The position numbers and the translations under genes are program-made. Source: Catellatospora citrea (lineage in GTDB: Bacteria; Actinomycetota; Actinomycetes; Mycobacteriales; Micromonosporaceae). Taken from it: DNA of 64,000 nucleotides. The notes beneath the pieces are model-generated. The model was not told the DNA's origin and made no database searches. It saw nothing but the letters and a program-made list of their open reading frames with translations. Below are positions 44,501 to 52,844 of this stretch, piece by piece; positions within the stretch are counted from its first letter, which is position 1; each line of letters starts with the position of its first letter. The DNA lies in assembly GCF_003610235.1 (NCBI RefSeq), contig NZ_RAPR01000001.1, forward strand, positions 496,001 to 560,000, in the 5' to 3' direction.

Positions 44501-46940
44501 CGGCGGTGTCGGACAGGACGGTCTCGACGGCGGCGCCGTCGGCGTCGCTGACCGGCAACTGGAACGCCCACCTGCGCGAGGTCCGGTCGTAGCGCAGCTC
44601 GTAACCGGTGTTGCGGGCGCCCGCACCGGCCACCGCGGCGGCCGAGGCGCCGTCGTCGCTGAGCCGCAGCCAGGCCATCACGGTGAAACCGGCGTCGCTG
44701 GCCACCACCGGACCGGCCGTGGTGGCACGCGCGGGCAGCCCCGCGAAGCGCAGCGCACCGCCCTGCCGGCCCTCGGTCCAGGTGGCGCCGCCGGCGAGGG
44801 TGACGTCGTGGTAGACGCCGCTGCCGCCGGCCCAGTCGTAGGCGGTGTCCCCGGAGCCCTCATAGAAGGGCAGCCACATCATCGCCGGGTTGAGCGGGTT
44901 GGCGGCGAACGAGTAGGTGCGCGGCGGACCGGGATTGCCCGCCCGGTCGAGACTGACCACGGTCAGGAAGTTGCCCCAGTCCCGGTCCGGCGCGATCGAC
45001 ACGGTCGCCGACCCGCCGAGCGTGCCCGCTTCGACCCGGACCGACGGGGTGTCGCTGTTGAGGCCGTAGCGGTAGGCCGTCACGTCGGAGACCCCGGCGG
45101 CGCCGAAGGTGAAGGTGCCCGGCTGGTCCTGCCGCCCGGCGGTGGTGTTCTCCGGATAGCTGGTCGACGCGACGGTCGGCGCCGCCGTCGGCGGGGTGGT
45201 GTCGATGCGGACGTTGCACCAGGGCGACCACGGACCGGCGTCGACCCCGTCGTGGGCCTGGACCCGCCACGCGTAGCCGGCGTTGTCGGCGAACGCCCCG
45301 GCCGGCACGTCGGCGGCGAACCGGTTGCCGGGCGCGGTGAACTCCGTGGTCTTGGAACCGATCACGGAGGCACCGCCCGCGGTCGCCCACTGGAACACTC
45401 CCCGGACCTGCTGGCCGAGATCTCCCCCGTCGGCGTCGTCGAGCTGCGCCTCCAGGTGCGGGGTAGCCGTCGACAGGTAGAGGTCGCCGGTGGCCGGGCA
45501 GGTCAGCGACGACTGGGTACGCAGCCGGCTGGGCGCGCCGGGCACGGTGTTGTACACGACCACGAGCGCGGGGTTGGTGTCGAAGGTCTTCGCGCCGTGG
45601 CACTGATAGCTCTCGCAGGCGCGCAGCGCGACGGTCGCGGTCGTCGCGCCGGCCGCCGCCGCGTCGACGACGGCGGGTGTGGCGTCGAACTCGATCTCAC
45701 CGGGTTCGGCGCAGGTGGAGGTGATCGCGTTGCTGCCCTTCGCCGAGCTGACCGTACCCAGCTCACGGATCATGGCCGGTGCGTTGTTCCAGGTCGTCGT
45801 CGCAGTGAGCGGCCCGGTCTGCCACAGCGACACCGTCTCCGGGGTGCACGAGTAGGCCCACTTCTGCAGGATCCGGAAGGTGGCCGAGATGATGTGCTTG
45901 CCGGCCATCAGTGCGGTGTTCATCTCGAAGTAGGACCGGAACCGGTCGGTGTCGGACACGTCCTTCGGGTCGTGGCCGACCCGGGCGCTGACGGTGGTGG
46001 AGTCGTACCAGCCGGTGTGGTTCGGCAGGTCGGAGGAGGCCATCGTCCAGTGCAGCCGCCCGGCGTTGAACGCCGGGTCGAGGTAGAGCGGAAAGCTGGC
46101 GGCCGGACTGCGCAGCAGCGCCGGATCCGGCACCACGGTGAGAGTCCGCCCGTCGAACGACTGCCGCATCGGCAGCCGCCGCGCCCGCTCGCCGGGGCCG
46201 TGCCGGTCAGCGGTCGCGCCGGAGGACTCCCACATCCAGGGCTGCACACCGGTCACGGCCCGCTTGCCGGCCGCCGTCGTCGCGGTGATGTTTCCGGCCG
46301 CGTCGCGCCCCAGGGACAGACCGGTGCCCTTCAGCGCGAACCGCAGCGCCGACAGCGCCTGCTGCCGCGCCGCCTGCGGCGTCTTCACCACCAGCACCTC
46401 GCCGTAGCCGGTCGCCGTGGCCCGGACCACCAGGTCCACGCCCGGCAGCACCTCGGGGTAGGTCGCGGTGTCGGCCGCGAGCACCGGTGCGGGCAGCCGC
46501 CCCGGCCAGCCCAGGGTCAGCGTGCCGCCGTCGCGCCGCAAGGTCGCCAGCGGCCCGTCGCCGCCGGCGGAGAAGACCATGTCGGCGGCGGCGGCCACCG
46601 GTGCGATCGTGCCGTCCAGGCGTCGGGCCAGGGTCGTGTCGACCGGCACCCAGCCCTGGCCGCGGCGTACCCGCACCGGCTCGCGGTGCGCCACGGCGGT
46701 GAAGGTGCCGTCGGGATTCGCCGTCACCTGGACGTCCTCCGAGGTCAACGCGGTCACCTCAACCGGCCGGCCGGACCTTGCGGCCAGCGCGGAGGCGCTG
46801 TTCTCCGTCGGCGTCGACGGCGCCGGGGTGCCCGCCTGCCGGGCGGCCGCGGGCGGCGCGGCCTGGCCCGCCGTGGCGGAGGGCACCGTCAGCCCGGCCG
46901 CCAGGACGACCACGGCCATGATCGATCGCGTGGCACTCAT
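41505..46940 (-). CDS. Giant secreted LamG-domain protein with DNRLRE and P-domain regions
   Basis: The product is 1811 residues. Signal peptide to about residue 25 (after TAG-QA). The N-terminal 400 residues contain a DNRLRE-like region (WTMASSDLPNHTGWYD ... YFEMNTALMAGKHIISATFRI). A fibronectin-like segment follows, then four LamG jellyroll domains of about 210 residues each (starting near residues 683, 900, 1117 and 1327; repeated LDEGTG, WTHLAGVYDA and LRLYVDG motifs). A ricin-like Cys-rich region (about 1545-1720) and a proprotein-convertase P-domain (about 1725-1811) end the protein. It should bind glycans or the cell surface outside the cell. The ATG overlaps the stop of Rhs1 as ATGA. 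Confidence 0.9.
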   Translation of the reverse strand: MSATRSIMAVVVLAAGLTVPSATAGQAAPPAAARQAGTPAPSTPTENSASALAARSGRPVEVTALTSEDVQVTANPDGTFTAVAHREPVRVRRGQGWVPVDTTLARRLDGTIAPVAAAADMVFSAGGDGPLATLRRDGGTLTLGWPGRLPAPVLAADTATYPEVLPGVDLVVRATATGYGEVLVVKTPQAARQQALSALRFALKGTGLSLGRDAAGNITATTAAGKRAVTGVQPWMWESSGATADRHGPGERARRLPMRQSFDGRTLTVVPDPALLRSPAASFPLYLDPAFNAGRLHWTMASSDLPNHTGWYDSTTVSARVGHDPKDVSDTDRFRSYFEMNTALMAGKHIISATFRILQKWAYSCTPETVSLWQTGPLTATTTWNNAPAMIRELGTVSSAKGSNAITSTCAEPGEIEFDATPAVVDAAAAGATTATVALRACESYQCHGAKTFDTNPALVVVYNTVPGAPSRLRTQSSLTCPATGDLYLSTATPHLEAQLDDADGGDLGQQVRGVFQWATAGGASVIGSKTTEFTAPGNRFAADVPAGAFADNAGYAWRVQAHDGVDAGPWSPWCNVRIDTTPPTAAPTVASTSYPENTTAGRQDQPGTFTFGAAGVSDVTAYRYGLNSDTPSVRVEAGTLGGSATVSIAPDRDWGNFLTVVSLDRAGNPGPPRTYSFAANPLNPAMMWLPFYEGSGDTAYDWAGGSGVYHDVTLAGGATWTEGRQGGALRFAGLPARATTAGPVVASDAGFTVMAWLRLSDDGASAAAVAGAGARNTGYELRYDRTSRRWAFQLPVSDADGAAVETVLSDTAAQPGIWTHLAGVFDADTGRIHLYVNGRNAGSATRGTRWNATGPLTLGCRRTAGNCTVPWLGDITEVKVFDFAAAPRKIGEEMQGELFGPEGAWQLDEGTGTVGSDSSGNGNAVALADGAAFTAAGRHGGGLRLDGTGGHAFTAGPVVRTDASFTVTAWAKLDRADTTVAAASQDGTHDSGFMLGYSAAPRGWTFTMNATDTPTGPNDADRALYPVPAQTGVWVHLAGVYDAEAAELRLYVDGQLAARTPSTTRWRAGGALQLGRWRSDGSPLGFWPGDLDDVRIVDRVMPDAEIRSTMNGDSYAPQARYELDEGTGAVSADGTGNGHTLALAGPAWSAGHRGGALRFDGVNDEAYTSTAVVRTDSSFTAMAWVRTTRTDVSQTVLSQDGVADSGFDLRLNATNRRWELAMARQDSATDNTVAVAYGKQAPLPNFWTHVAGVYDATRGELRLYVDGVLVATTGHRSDWNAAQPLQLGRSRVNGAVAGRFSGDIDEVRVMDRAASAAEIQGITGLNPHGGQWPLNDGGGTEAVDGFNNGNTLRLSPSGATWTTGINAGALAFNGSTGYAATPAAVLRTDASFTVAAWVRLDAAGGTTSAVSQDGVNATGVTLGYSSSAGRWRVMMHRADTTGSSEVSATSTSTPATGRWTHLAGVYDATAGQLRLYVNGQLETTVSHTSTWQAGGAVQVGRWRRGGAYTGYWNGRVDDVTVFNRAATAAEVLTIGGFPDAAPYGAVRLKLAHSGLCVGENSDGTLVQKACPTVLPSPSIEPLSPTAYAIRTFHPTYGTGCVAVSNNDFTGVGVYNVNCFDQGGLPFPLNFFDTQLAITPVVLPVRGYRITVPNYGDCLGITGNSMSAGAALMPLPCSATAAGQVFQIEPNPTGTKIFSGPPATLSSSTLLTPVTVWGVPGNAPNNLAVTVNVTVESRAGLRLTLLAPDGTAYPLATFSSGDTASNISATYRVNASSEVGNGIWKLEIRGLALWSEPGTLDGLFLAFPGTT

Positions 46941-49900
46941 CAGCACACCCCGTTGCGGCAGATCCGAATGGTGTCGGTGACACCGACGACGACGTCCAGT
47001 TGCCTGCGCCGGAGCGGCCCCGTGATGTTCAGCCCGGTGAGGTCTTTCGGGGTGGGCGGGATGTCGGCGTAGTCGAGGTTGACCTCCGGGCTGTAGCCCT
47101 TGCTCGGCTCCTCGGGCAGTTTCACCCACGGCCGGGCGTCCAGGCACTGGTCCCAGCCGTCACAACCGCGCTTCTCCCAGCCGGCGGGCGGATTCTCCCC
47201 GCCGACCCCCGTCGACGCGGGGGCCGCGGGCACCGGCCGCAGCAGCGCCTCGATGAGCCAGCGCGGCCCGGCCGCAAGGACGCCGGCGCAGCCGTCCGGC
47301 CGGCCGCAGCCCGACCCGGCCTGCCCCGCCGGGAAGGCCGCGCCGACCGGTGCCTGTTTGTGCCACACCGGCTGCGGCACCGACCAGGGCAGCCAGAACG
47401 GCGAGGTGCTCAGCCGGGCCCGGCGGCCGTCGGCGTCGCGGTAGCTGACCGGGCTGTTGTTGGCGTAGGCGTAGGCGTTGAGCTGCTGCGGGTCGGATTC
47501 GTCGGAGACCGGGTCGGCCGACAGGAACCGGCCCGTCGCCGGGTCCAGGTCGCGGGCGCCGAGGTTGATCAGACCGGTCGGGTCCGCGGTGCCGCCGACG
47601 AAGCCGCGGGCACCTGCCCAGCCGCCGACCGGCGTGCCCCGGCCGCTGCCGAACGGGGCGACGAATCGCCGGACCACGGTCAGCGACGTCGCGTCGACCC
47701 CCGCTGTGGCAGTGCCGTTGCTGTCACCGAACTGCCAGGTCAGCACCGCGCCGACCCGGACGGCGACGGTGGTCCCGGCGTAGTCGTAGTAGCGGGTGCC
47801 GGTGACCGGACCGGTGGCGCCGGCCCGGCGTACCTCGGTGCCGTCGAGGTAGAGCGTGGCGGAGCCGTCGGCGTCGGTGCGCAGCAGCCGCCCGCCGTCG
47901 GCGTCGGCGAGGAAGGCGGTCGTCGCCGAGCCTGCGGTGACCGATGCCAGCTCGCCCTCCACGTCCCAGTTCAGGGTCTGCTCGCCGCCCGCGACGCCGC
48001 GGCCGGTGGTGTTGCCCGCCGCGTCCACCGTGAACGTGTCGGTACGCGTGATCCCCGGACCCGCCACCGCCACCGATCGCAGGGTGTGCGGCTGCGCCGC
48101 CCCCGCCGCCGGATAGGTGTAGACCGCGGTGGTGTCGCCGGTGGCCGCGTGCGCCACCTCGGTGCGTCGGTTGCCGGTCTGGTCGTAGGTGTAGCTGCTC
48201 CAATAGGGAGCCACGGTGCCCAGCGCCGCCGTCGACGGGTGCTGCGCGCAGGCGTCGGTCGCCGTCCACGCGTCGGTCACCCGCCTCAGGTGGTCGTAGC
48301 GCAGGCACTGCGTGTCACCGGTGGCGGCGTCGGTGAGGCGGGTGACGTTGCCGGCCGCGTCGTAGCGGTAGCCGAGGTCGGCGACCGTCACCGGCGACGC
48401 CCCGGTGGTCTTGACCGTGACCTGCGCGATCCGGCGGGTGGCGGTGTCGTGGACCGTGTCCTGGGTGAGCTGGCGCGGGCTGGTGCCGTACACGGTCCGG
48501 GCGACCTCGCCGTACTCGTTGTAGGTGGTCGTGGCGTAGCCGACGGCGCCGGTGAGCTGACCGACGCTGTTGTAGGCGTAGCGCAGGGTCTCCGCCGCCA
48601 GGGTGCCCGCGGCCGGCACGCTGCGCGTGAGCACCTGGTCTGCTTCGGTGTAGGTGTATCCGCTCACGTAGGTGCCCGCCAGGCCCGCCACGTCCGGCTC
48701 ACCCGGCGGGATCGTCACCGCCGACGAGGTGACCCGGCCACGGCTGTCGTAGGCGGTGACGGCGCTGGTGTAGGCCGTGCCGCCGCGGTAGCGGATCGAC
48801 GCGGCGGGCAGTCCCGTGCCGTTGGTCGCGGTGTCGTAGGTCCACTCGGCCAGCTTGGTGCCGGTGACGCTGTCGGCGTGGCGGGCGGTCTGCCTGCCGA
48901 GCGCGTCGTAGGTCAGGGCCACCGTCCGTCCTCGCGCGTCGGTGCTGGTCAGCACATTTCCAGCGGCGTCGAAGGTGCGGATGGTGGTGCCGGTGTCGGG
49001 CAGCTCGGTGCTCGTCTCCCGGCCGAGCAGGTCGTAGCTGTGCCGGATGGTGTTGCCCGCGGGATCGGTCATCGTGGCCGGCAGCCCCGAGCGGGTGTAG
49101 GTGTAGCTGGTGGTGTCGTAGGCGCCGGTCGGCGTACCCGACTGATACTGGCGTAGCTCGACGACGCGGCCCTGAGCATCAGTGCGGCGCCGGGTCGCGG
49201 TCTCGCCCGCGGGTGGAGTCACCGCCTCCCAGTCACCGCCGTAGGCGGTGGTGCTGCGGTAGAGCTCGGCGTTGAGCGAGCTGAGGATCTGCGCGGTGAC
49301 GCGGCCGGCGCCGTCGTACTCGGTGCGGGTGCGCGCGGCGAGCGCGGCCGGGTCGGCGACGACGAACAGACTCGGCGACGCGGCCGCCGAGTTCGGGTAG
49401 GGCCGGTGCGTGCCGCTGACCCGGCCCTGGCTGTCGTAGAACGTGTCGGTCAGGACACGGCCGCCCGAGGCGCCCGCCGGCTGCTGGGTCTGCCGGGCCC
49501 GTAGGAAGCCGTCGAAGATCTCGTACCCGGTCCGGTAGGTGCCCGTGCCGGTGCCCTGCAGCTGCCGTGTGGTGACCACCGAGGGAGTGGCGGCGGTGCC
49601 GCTGTAGGAGTAGGCGAGGTTCGCGTTGGCGCTGGTGGCCCTGCCCGGCAGCCATACCGACACCAGTCGTCCCAGGGCGTCGTGGGCGGTGGCGGTGACG
49701 CCGCCCGCGGCACTCGTCCGGGTCAGCGGCGTTCCCCGCCGCGGCTCGTAGGTGGTGACGCTGACGTGTCCCTTCGGGTTGGTGATCGTGACGGCCGTGA
49801 CCGGTCCGCCCGCCGCCGGGGTGTAGGCGGTGCGGGTGAGGCCGCCGAGCGCGTCGTAGGCGTCCAGCGTCCGCCCGTGCTGGTCGGCGGTGCGGCGGGA

Positions 49901-52675
49901 CAGCACCTGGTACACCGGCGCGCCGCTCGACCAGGAGGCGGCGGCCTCGGTCTTGACCTCGTCGCCCTTCGTCGGCGGGGTGCCCCAGGCCGCGACCGGG
50001 TCGTCGAAGTAGGTCCGCTCGTCGGAGACGAGGTCGCCTGGGTAACTGACCGGCTGCCCGCAGGGCACGCCCACGGTCTCGGTGCGCCCGATCCGGTCCA
50101 CGATCCACGCGTCGGTGTTGCGGACGTAGGTGTTCGTGGCGCACGTGTCGTCGGCGGTGGTGCCGAGATCACCGAGATCGCTCGTGGTCAGCAGCATGCC
50201 GTAACCGTCGTAGCCGTAGTCGGTCCGCGTGACGCGGGTGCCGCCGCCGGCGAGCGGGGTCCGGGTGACCTCGCTCTGCTGATCCACGAGCCAGGCCTCC
50301 AGCGGACCGGACGCCCGGGTCCGGCTGGCGGTCCTGGCGAGCATCTTCGGCGTCGCGATCGTGGTCGACACGACCGACGATCCGTTGTAGACCGTCGTCT
50401 CCCGGCCGAATCCCCGGTAGTGCGGCCGGTCCTCGATCTGCACCCCCTGCGAGTCGGTCACCCGCACGTCACGGCGGGTGCCGTCGGCCTTCAGGTCATC
50501 GTCCATGCCGCGCAGGAAGAGTTGTTCGACGACACCCTGCGGACCTGCGGGGTCGCCGGCGGTCCCGGTGACCACCCGGACCCGCTGGAATCCGCGGAAC
50601 TGGCCCCAGGTCTTGCGCAGGTCCGGGACGAGTTCGGCGTTGTCGTGCGCCCAGGCTGCCCCGCCGAGGTACTGGTAGCGGACGGTGCTGGCCGCCGCAC
50701 CGGCGACCAGGTCGGTCTGGGTGACCGTGTCGACGACGTACTTGTGCATGTAGTCCAGGACGGGGACGGTCGAGCCGACCGGCATCCAGTACGCCGGGAA
50801 GCACCGCTGCGTGTTGAGGTCCGCGACCGGCAGCGCGGCCCGCGTGCACTCCTTCGCCGCGTACGCGATGCTGATCTGACCGCCGGTCTCGTTGTCGATG
50901 CGGGTGAGCCGGAACCGGTTCATCGGCGGGTTGCCCTCGACGGCGTCGACCCGGTTCTCCAGCTGCTGCCCGACGAAGCGGACCGGCGGGGTGGTGAGCG
51001 GCGTGCCGGCGAGTCCGGTCCGGGTGATCGACGACAGCCACAGCGCGGCCGAGCTTCCGCCGTCGCCGGGGTCCAGGTAGCTGTGGCCCAGCGTCCACCT
51101 GTCGACGTCCCGGTAGTCGCCGCCGGTGTGGACGCGGGTCGTGATGGACGCCAGCCGCCTGGTCGACCAGAACGTCGGCGACAGCACCGGACAGGTCACC
51201 GCCGTGGCGGCGCAGGCGAGGTCGAGTGGGGTCTCGGGCCAGTCCGGCCCGTTCGTCTGCGCGCAGCCGGGCCCGGACACGCACCGTTCGGCCGTGCCGA
51301 ACTCGACCCGCGCCGCGGCGGTGCCGCCGGTGCGCTTGCCGTAGTCGATCCGGTTGAGCGTGCCGGCCCGGACGTAGGGGGTGAGGGCGGTGCTGACGCC
51401 GCCGCGGCCGTAGTGGTTGACCTCGGTGTCGTACAGGTAGGACATGATGTCGCCGTGCGGGTCGGTCACCTGGTCCACCGTCCAGCGGTAGGCCTGCTGA
51501 CACCAGGACCCGGCGAAGGTGGCCGCCTTGCACGGCTCGCCGGTGTCGTCGCCGAAGACCGGCACCGTCCACGCCGACTTCGCGGCCGGGTCGCGGCCCA
51601 GGACGTACTCCGTGCCGTCGGGCGAGGTCAGCGTGAAGTACTCGCCGTCGTCGTCGCCGTTGGCCGCGCCGAAGAGCTGCCGCACCCGCCAGCCGTCGTC
51701 CTGCTCGGCGCGCCAGGTGCCGGTGGCGTCGTCGCGGACCAGTTCGCTGACGAGACCCGGGAGCACGACGGTGGCGTTCTGGCTGACCCAGCACAGGTCG
51801 CCCGACCCGGGCTGGCCGTCCTCCGCGCACGGCTTGTACGAGCGCTCGATGTAACCGGGCTGGTAGTCGAAGCCCTCACCGGCCCAGGACGCCTGGTTGT
51901 TGGTCGCGGCGACCCGCCCGTCGACCCTGCCGGAGGAGTAGCCGAGGCTGATCTGCGGGCGCGGCCCCGGCACCGCCGGCGTCTCGATCGGGTACGACCA
52001 GGTGAAGTCACCCGATTCGACACCCACCTGCCAGGTCGCCGACGGTGCCAGGGAGGTGGGGCGGAAGTCCCCGGTGTTTCCGCCCGGCCCGCCGGTGACC
52101 GCGACGACGGCTCCGGAGGCGACCGTCGCGGTGACGGTCGCCGTCCCGGTGTCGTTGCGTACGCCGGGCACCGGCCGGTGGTCGGCCCCGGTGATCGTCA
52201 GCCGGCCGGCGTAGTCGCCGCCGAACGCACGGGCGAACCCGGCGTAGCCGACCCGGACGGTGACCGGCGCGCCGTCGCTGCTCGACGCCCTGAGCAGCGG
52301 GCCGCTCGCCCCCGCGCGAACGGAGGCTGCCTGGTCGAGCAGCTGCACCCGGACCTTTCCGGCGGTCGCGCCGCCGACCCAGACCGGCAGGTCGCCGGCC
52401 CGGACCAGGGGCGGCTCGGCGGAGGCCGAACGGGCCGCCTGCCCCGTCGGGGCACCGGGCACGGTGACCTCCGCGCTGCCCGGCTCGGGCCAGGTGACCA
52501 CGGGTGCGGTGCGCAGGGCGTGCTGGGCGGTCTGATCGGGTTCCGGCCGGCCGGATGGGGCCACCGTCCCGGCCACCGAGGTGGCGGCGGTCCCGGCCGG
52601 CGCCGCGGCGACGGGCGACGGCCCTGCCCCGAGACCGGACAGCACGAGCGACAGCACGATGGGGATGGCGCGCAT
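46940..52675 (-). CDS. Secreted Rhs-family protein 1 with a unique C-terminal tip
   Basis: The product is 1911 residues. Signal peptide with a hydrophobic core (IPIVLSLVLSGLG) and cleavage near PVAA-A (about 25). The N-terminal 350 residues are a conserved SpvB-like/TcdB-like region. Rhs/YD repeats (for example YDALGRQTARHAD, YDLLGRETSTELP) span about residues 950-1650, and the core ends with the conserved LGARDLDPATGRFLSADPVSDESD followed by NAYAYANNSPVSYRDADG. The remaining 130 residues are a variable tip rich in Pro and Trp with six Cys, which in Rhs proteins usually carries a toxin; no known toxin motif is visible. ATG has GGAGG five bases upstream. The stop overlaps the LamG start. Confidence 0.9.
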   Translation of the reverse strand: MRAIPIVLSLVLSGLGAGPSPVAAAPAGTAATSVAGTVAPSGRPEPDQTAQHALRTAPVVTWPEPGSAEVTVPGAPTGQAARSASAEPPLVRAGDLPVWVGGATAGKVRVQLLDQAASVRAGASGPLLRASSSDGAPVTVRVGYAGFARAFGGDYAGRLTITGADHRPVPGVRNDTGTATVTATVASGAVVAVTGGPGGNTGDFRPTSLAPSATWQVGVESGDFTWSYPIETPAVPGPRPQISLGYSSGRVDGRVAATNNQASWAGEGFDYQPGYIERSYKPCAEDGQPGSGDLCWVSQNATVVLPGLVSELVRDDATGTWRAEQDDGWRVRQLFGAANGDDDGEYFTLTSPDGTEYVLGRDPAAKSAWTVPVFGDDTGEPCKAATFAGSWCQQAYRWTVDQVTDPHGDIMSYLYDTEVNHYGRGGVSTALTPYVRAGTLNRIDYGKRTGGTAAARVEFGTAERCVSGPGCAQTNGPDWPETPLDLACAATAVTCPVLSPTFWSTRRLASITTRVHTGGDYRDVDRWTLGHSYLDPGDGGSSAALWLSSITRTGLAGTPLTTPPVRFVGQQLENRVDAVEGNPPMNRFRLTRIDNETGGQISIAYAAKECTRAALPVADLNTQRCFPAYWMPVGSTVPVLDYMHKYVVDTVTQTDLVAGAAASTVRYQYLGGAAWAHDNAELVPDLRKTWGQFRGFQRVRVVTGTAGDPAGPQGVVEQLFLRGMDDDLKADGTRRDVRVTDSQGVQIEDRPHYRGFGRETTVYNGSSVVSTTIATPKMLARTASRTRASGPLEAWLVDQQSEVTRTPLAGGGTRVTRTDYGYDGYGMLLTTSDLGDLGTTADDTCATNTYVRNTDAWIVDRIGRTETVGVPCGQPVSYPGDLVSDERTYFDDPVAAWGTPPTKGDEVKTEAAASWSSGAPVYQVLSRRTADQHGRTLDAYDALGGLTRTAYTPAAGGPVTAVTITNPKGHVSVTTYEPRRGTPLTRTSAAGGVTATAHDALGRLVSVWLPGRATSANANLAYSYSGTAATPSVVTTRQLQGTGTGTYRTGYEIFDGFLRARQTQQPAGASGGRVLTDTFYDSQGRVSGTHRPYPNSAAASPSLFVVADPAALAARTRTEYDGAGRVTAQILSSLNAELYRSTTAYGGDWEAVTPPAGETATRRRTDAQGRVVELRQYQSGTPTGAYDTTSYTYTRSGLPATMTDPAGNTIRHSYDLLGRETSTELPDTGTTIRTFDAAGNVLTSTDARGRTVALTYDALGRQTARHADSVTGTKLAEWTYDTATNGTGLPAASIRYRGGTAYTSAVTAYDSRGRVTSSAVTIPPGEPDVAGLAGTYVSGYTYTEADQVLTRSVPAAGTLAAETLRYAYNSVGQLTGAVGYATTTYNEYGEVARTVYGTSPRQLTQDTVHDTATRRIAQVTVKTTGASPVTVADLGYRYDAAGNVTRLTDAATGDTQCLRYDHLRRVTDAWTATDACAQHPSTAALGTVAPYWSSYTYDQTGNRRTEVAHAATGDTTAVYTYPAAGAAQPHTLRSVAVAGPGITRTDTFTVDAAGNTTGRGVAGGEQTLNWDVEGELASVTAGSATTAFLADADGGRLLRTDADGSATLYLDGTEVRRAGATGPVTGTRYYDYAGTTVAVRVGAVLTWQFGDSNGTATAGVDATSLTVVRRFVAPFGSGRGTPVGGWAGARGFVGGTADPTGLINLGARDLDPATGRFLSADPVSDESDPQQLNAYAYANNSPVSYRDADGRRARLSTSPFWLPWSVPQPVWHKQAPVGAAFPAGQAGSGCGRPDGCAGVLAAGPRWLIEALLRPVPAAPASTGVGGENPPAGWEKRGCDGWDQCLDARPWVKLPEEPSKGYSPEVNLDYADIPPTPKDLTGLNITGPLRRRQLDVVVGVTDTIRICRNGVC

Positions 52676-52795
52676 CGGATCCTCCGCACACGGTGACGGC
52701 GGCCCCGGTCTCGGGGCCGCCGCCATGGTTGCCGTGAAGCGCACATCCGGGCGCATACGCGGGCGCACACGCGGCGCCCAGGCCCTCTGGCGTGC

Positions 52796-52828
52796 CTGAG
52801 GCCCCACGGGAGTCCCGTGGGGCCTCAG
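52796..52828 (-). terminator. Strong hairpin after Rhs protein 2
   Basis: Perfect 15-bp arms (CTGAGGCCCCACGGG and its complement) around AGT lie 16 bases after the Rhs2 stop. It separates the two Rhs genes, so Rhs1 and LamG probably have their own promoter in 52676-52795. Confidence 0.85.
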
Positions 52829-52844
52829 GCCGGTGGCCTCAGGA

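Noticed and set aside
42159..47072. A 1637-residue plus-strand open frame opposite the LamG gene
   Set aside because: The translated product is Arg/Gly/Val-rich without domains; the opposite strand has clear LamG motifs and a signal peptide. It is a codon-bias shadow.
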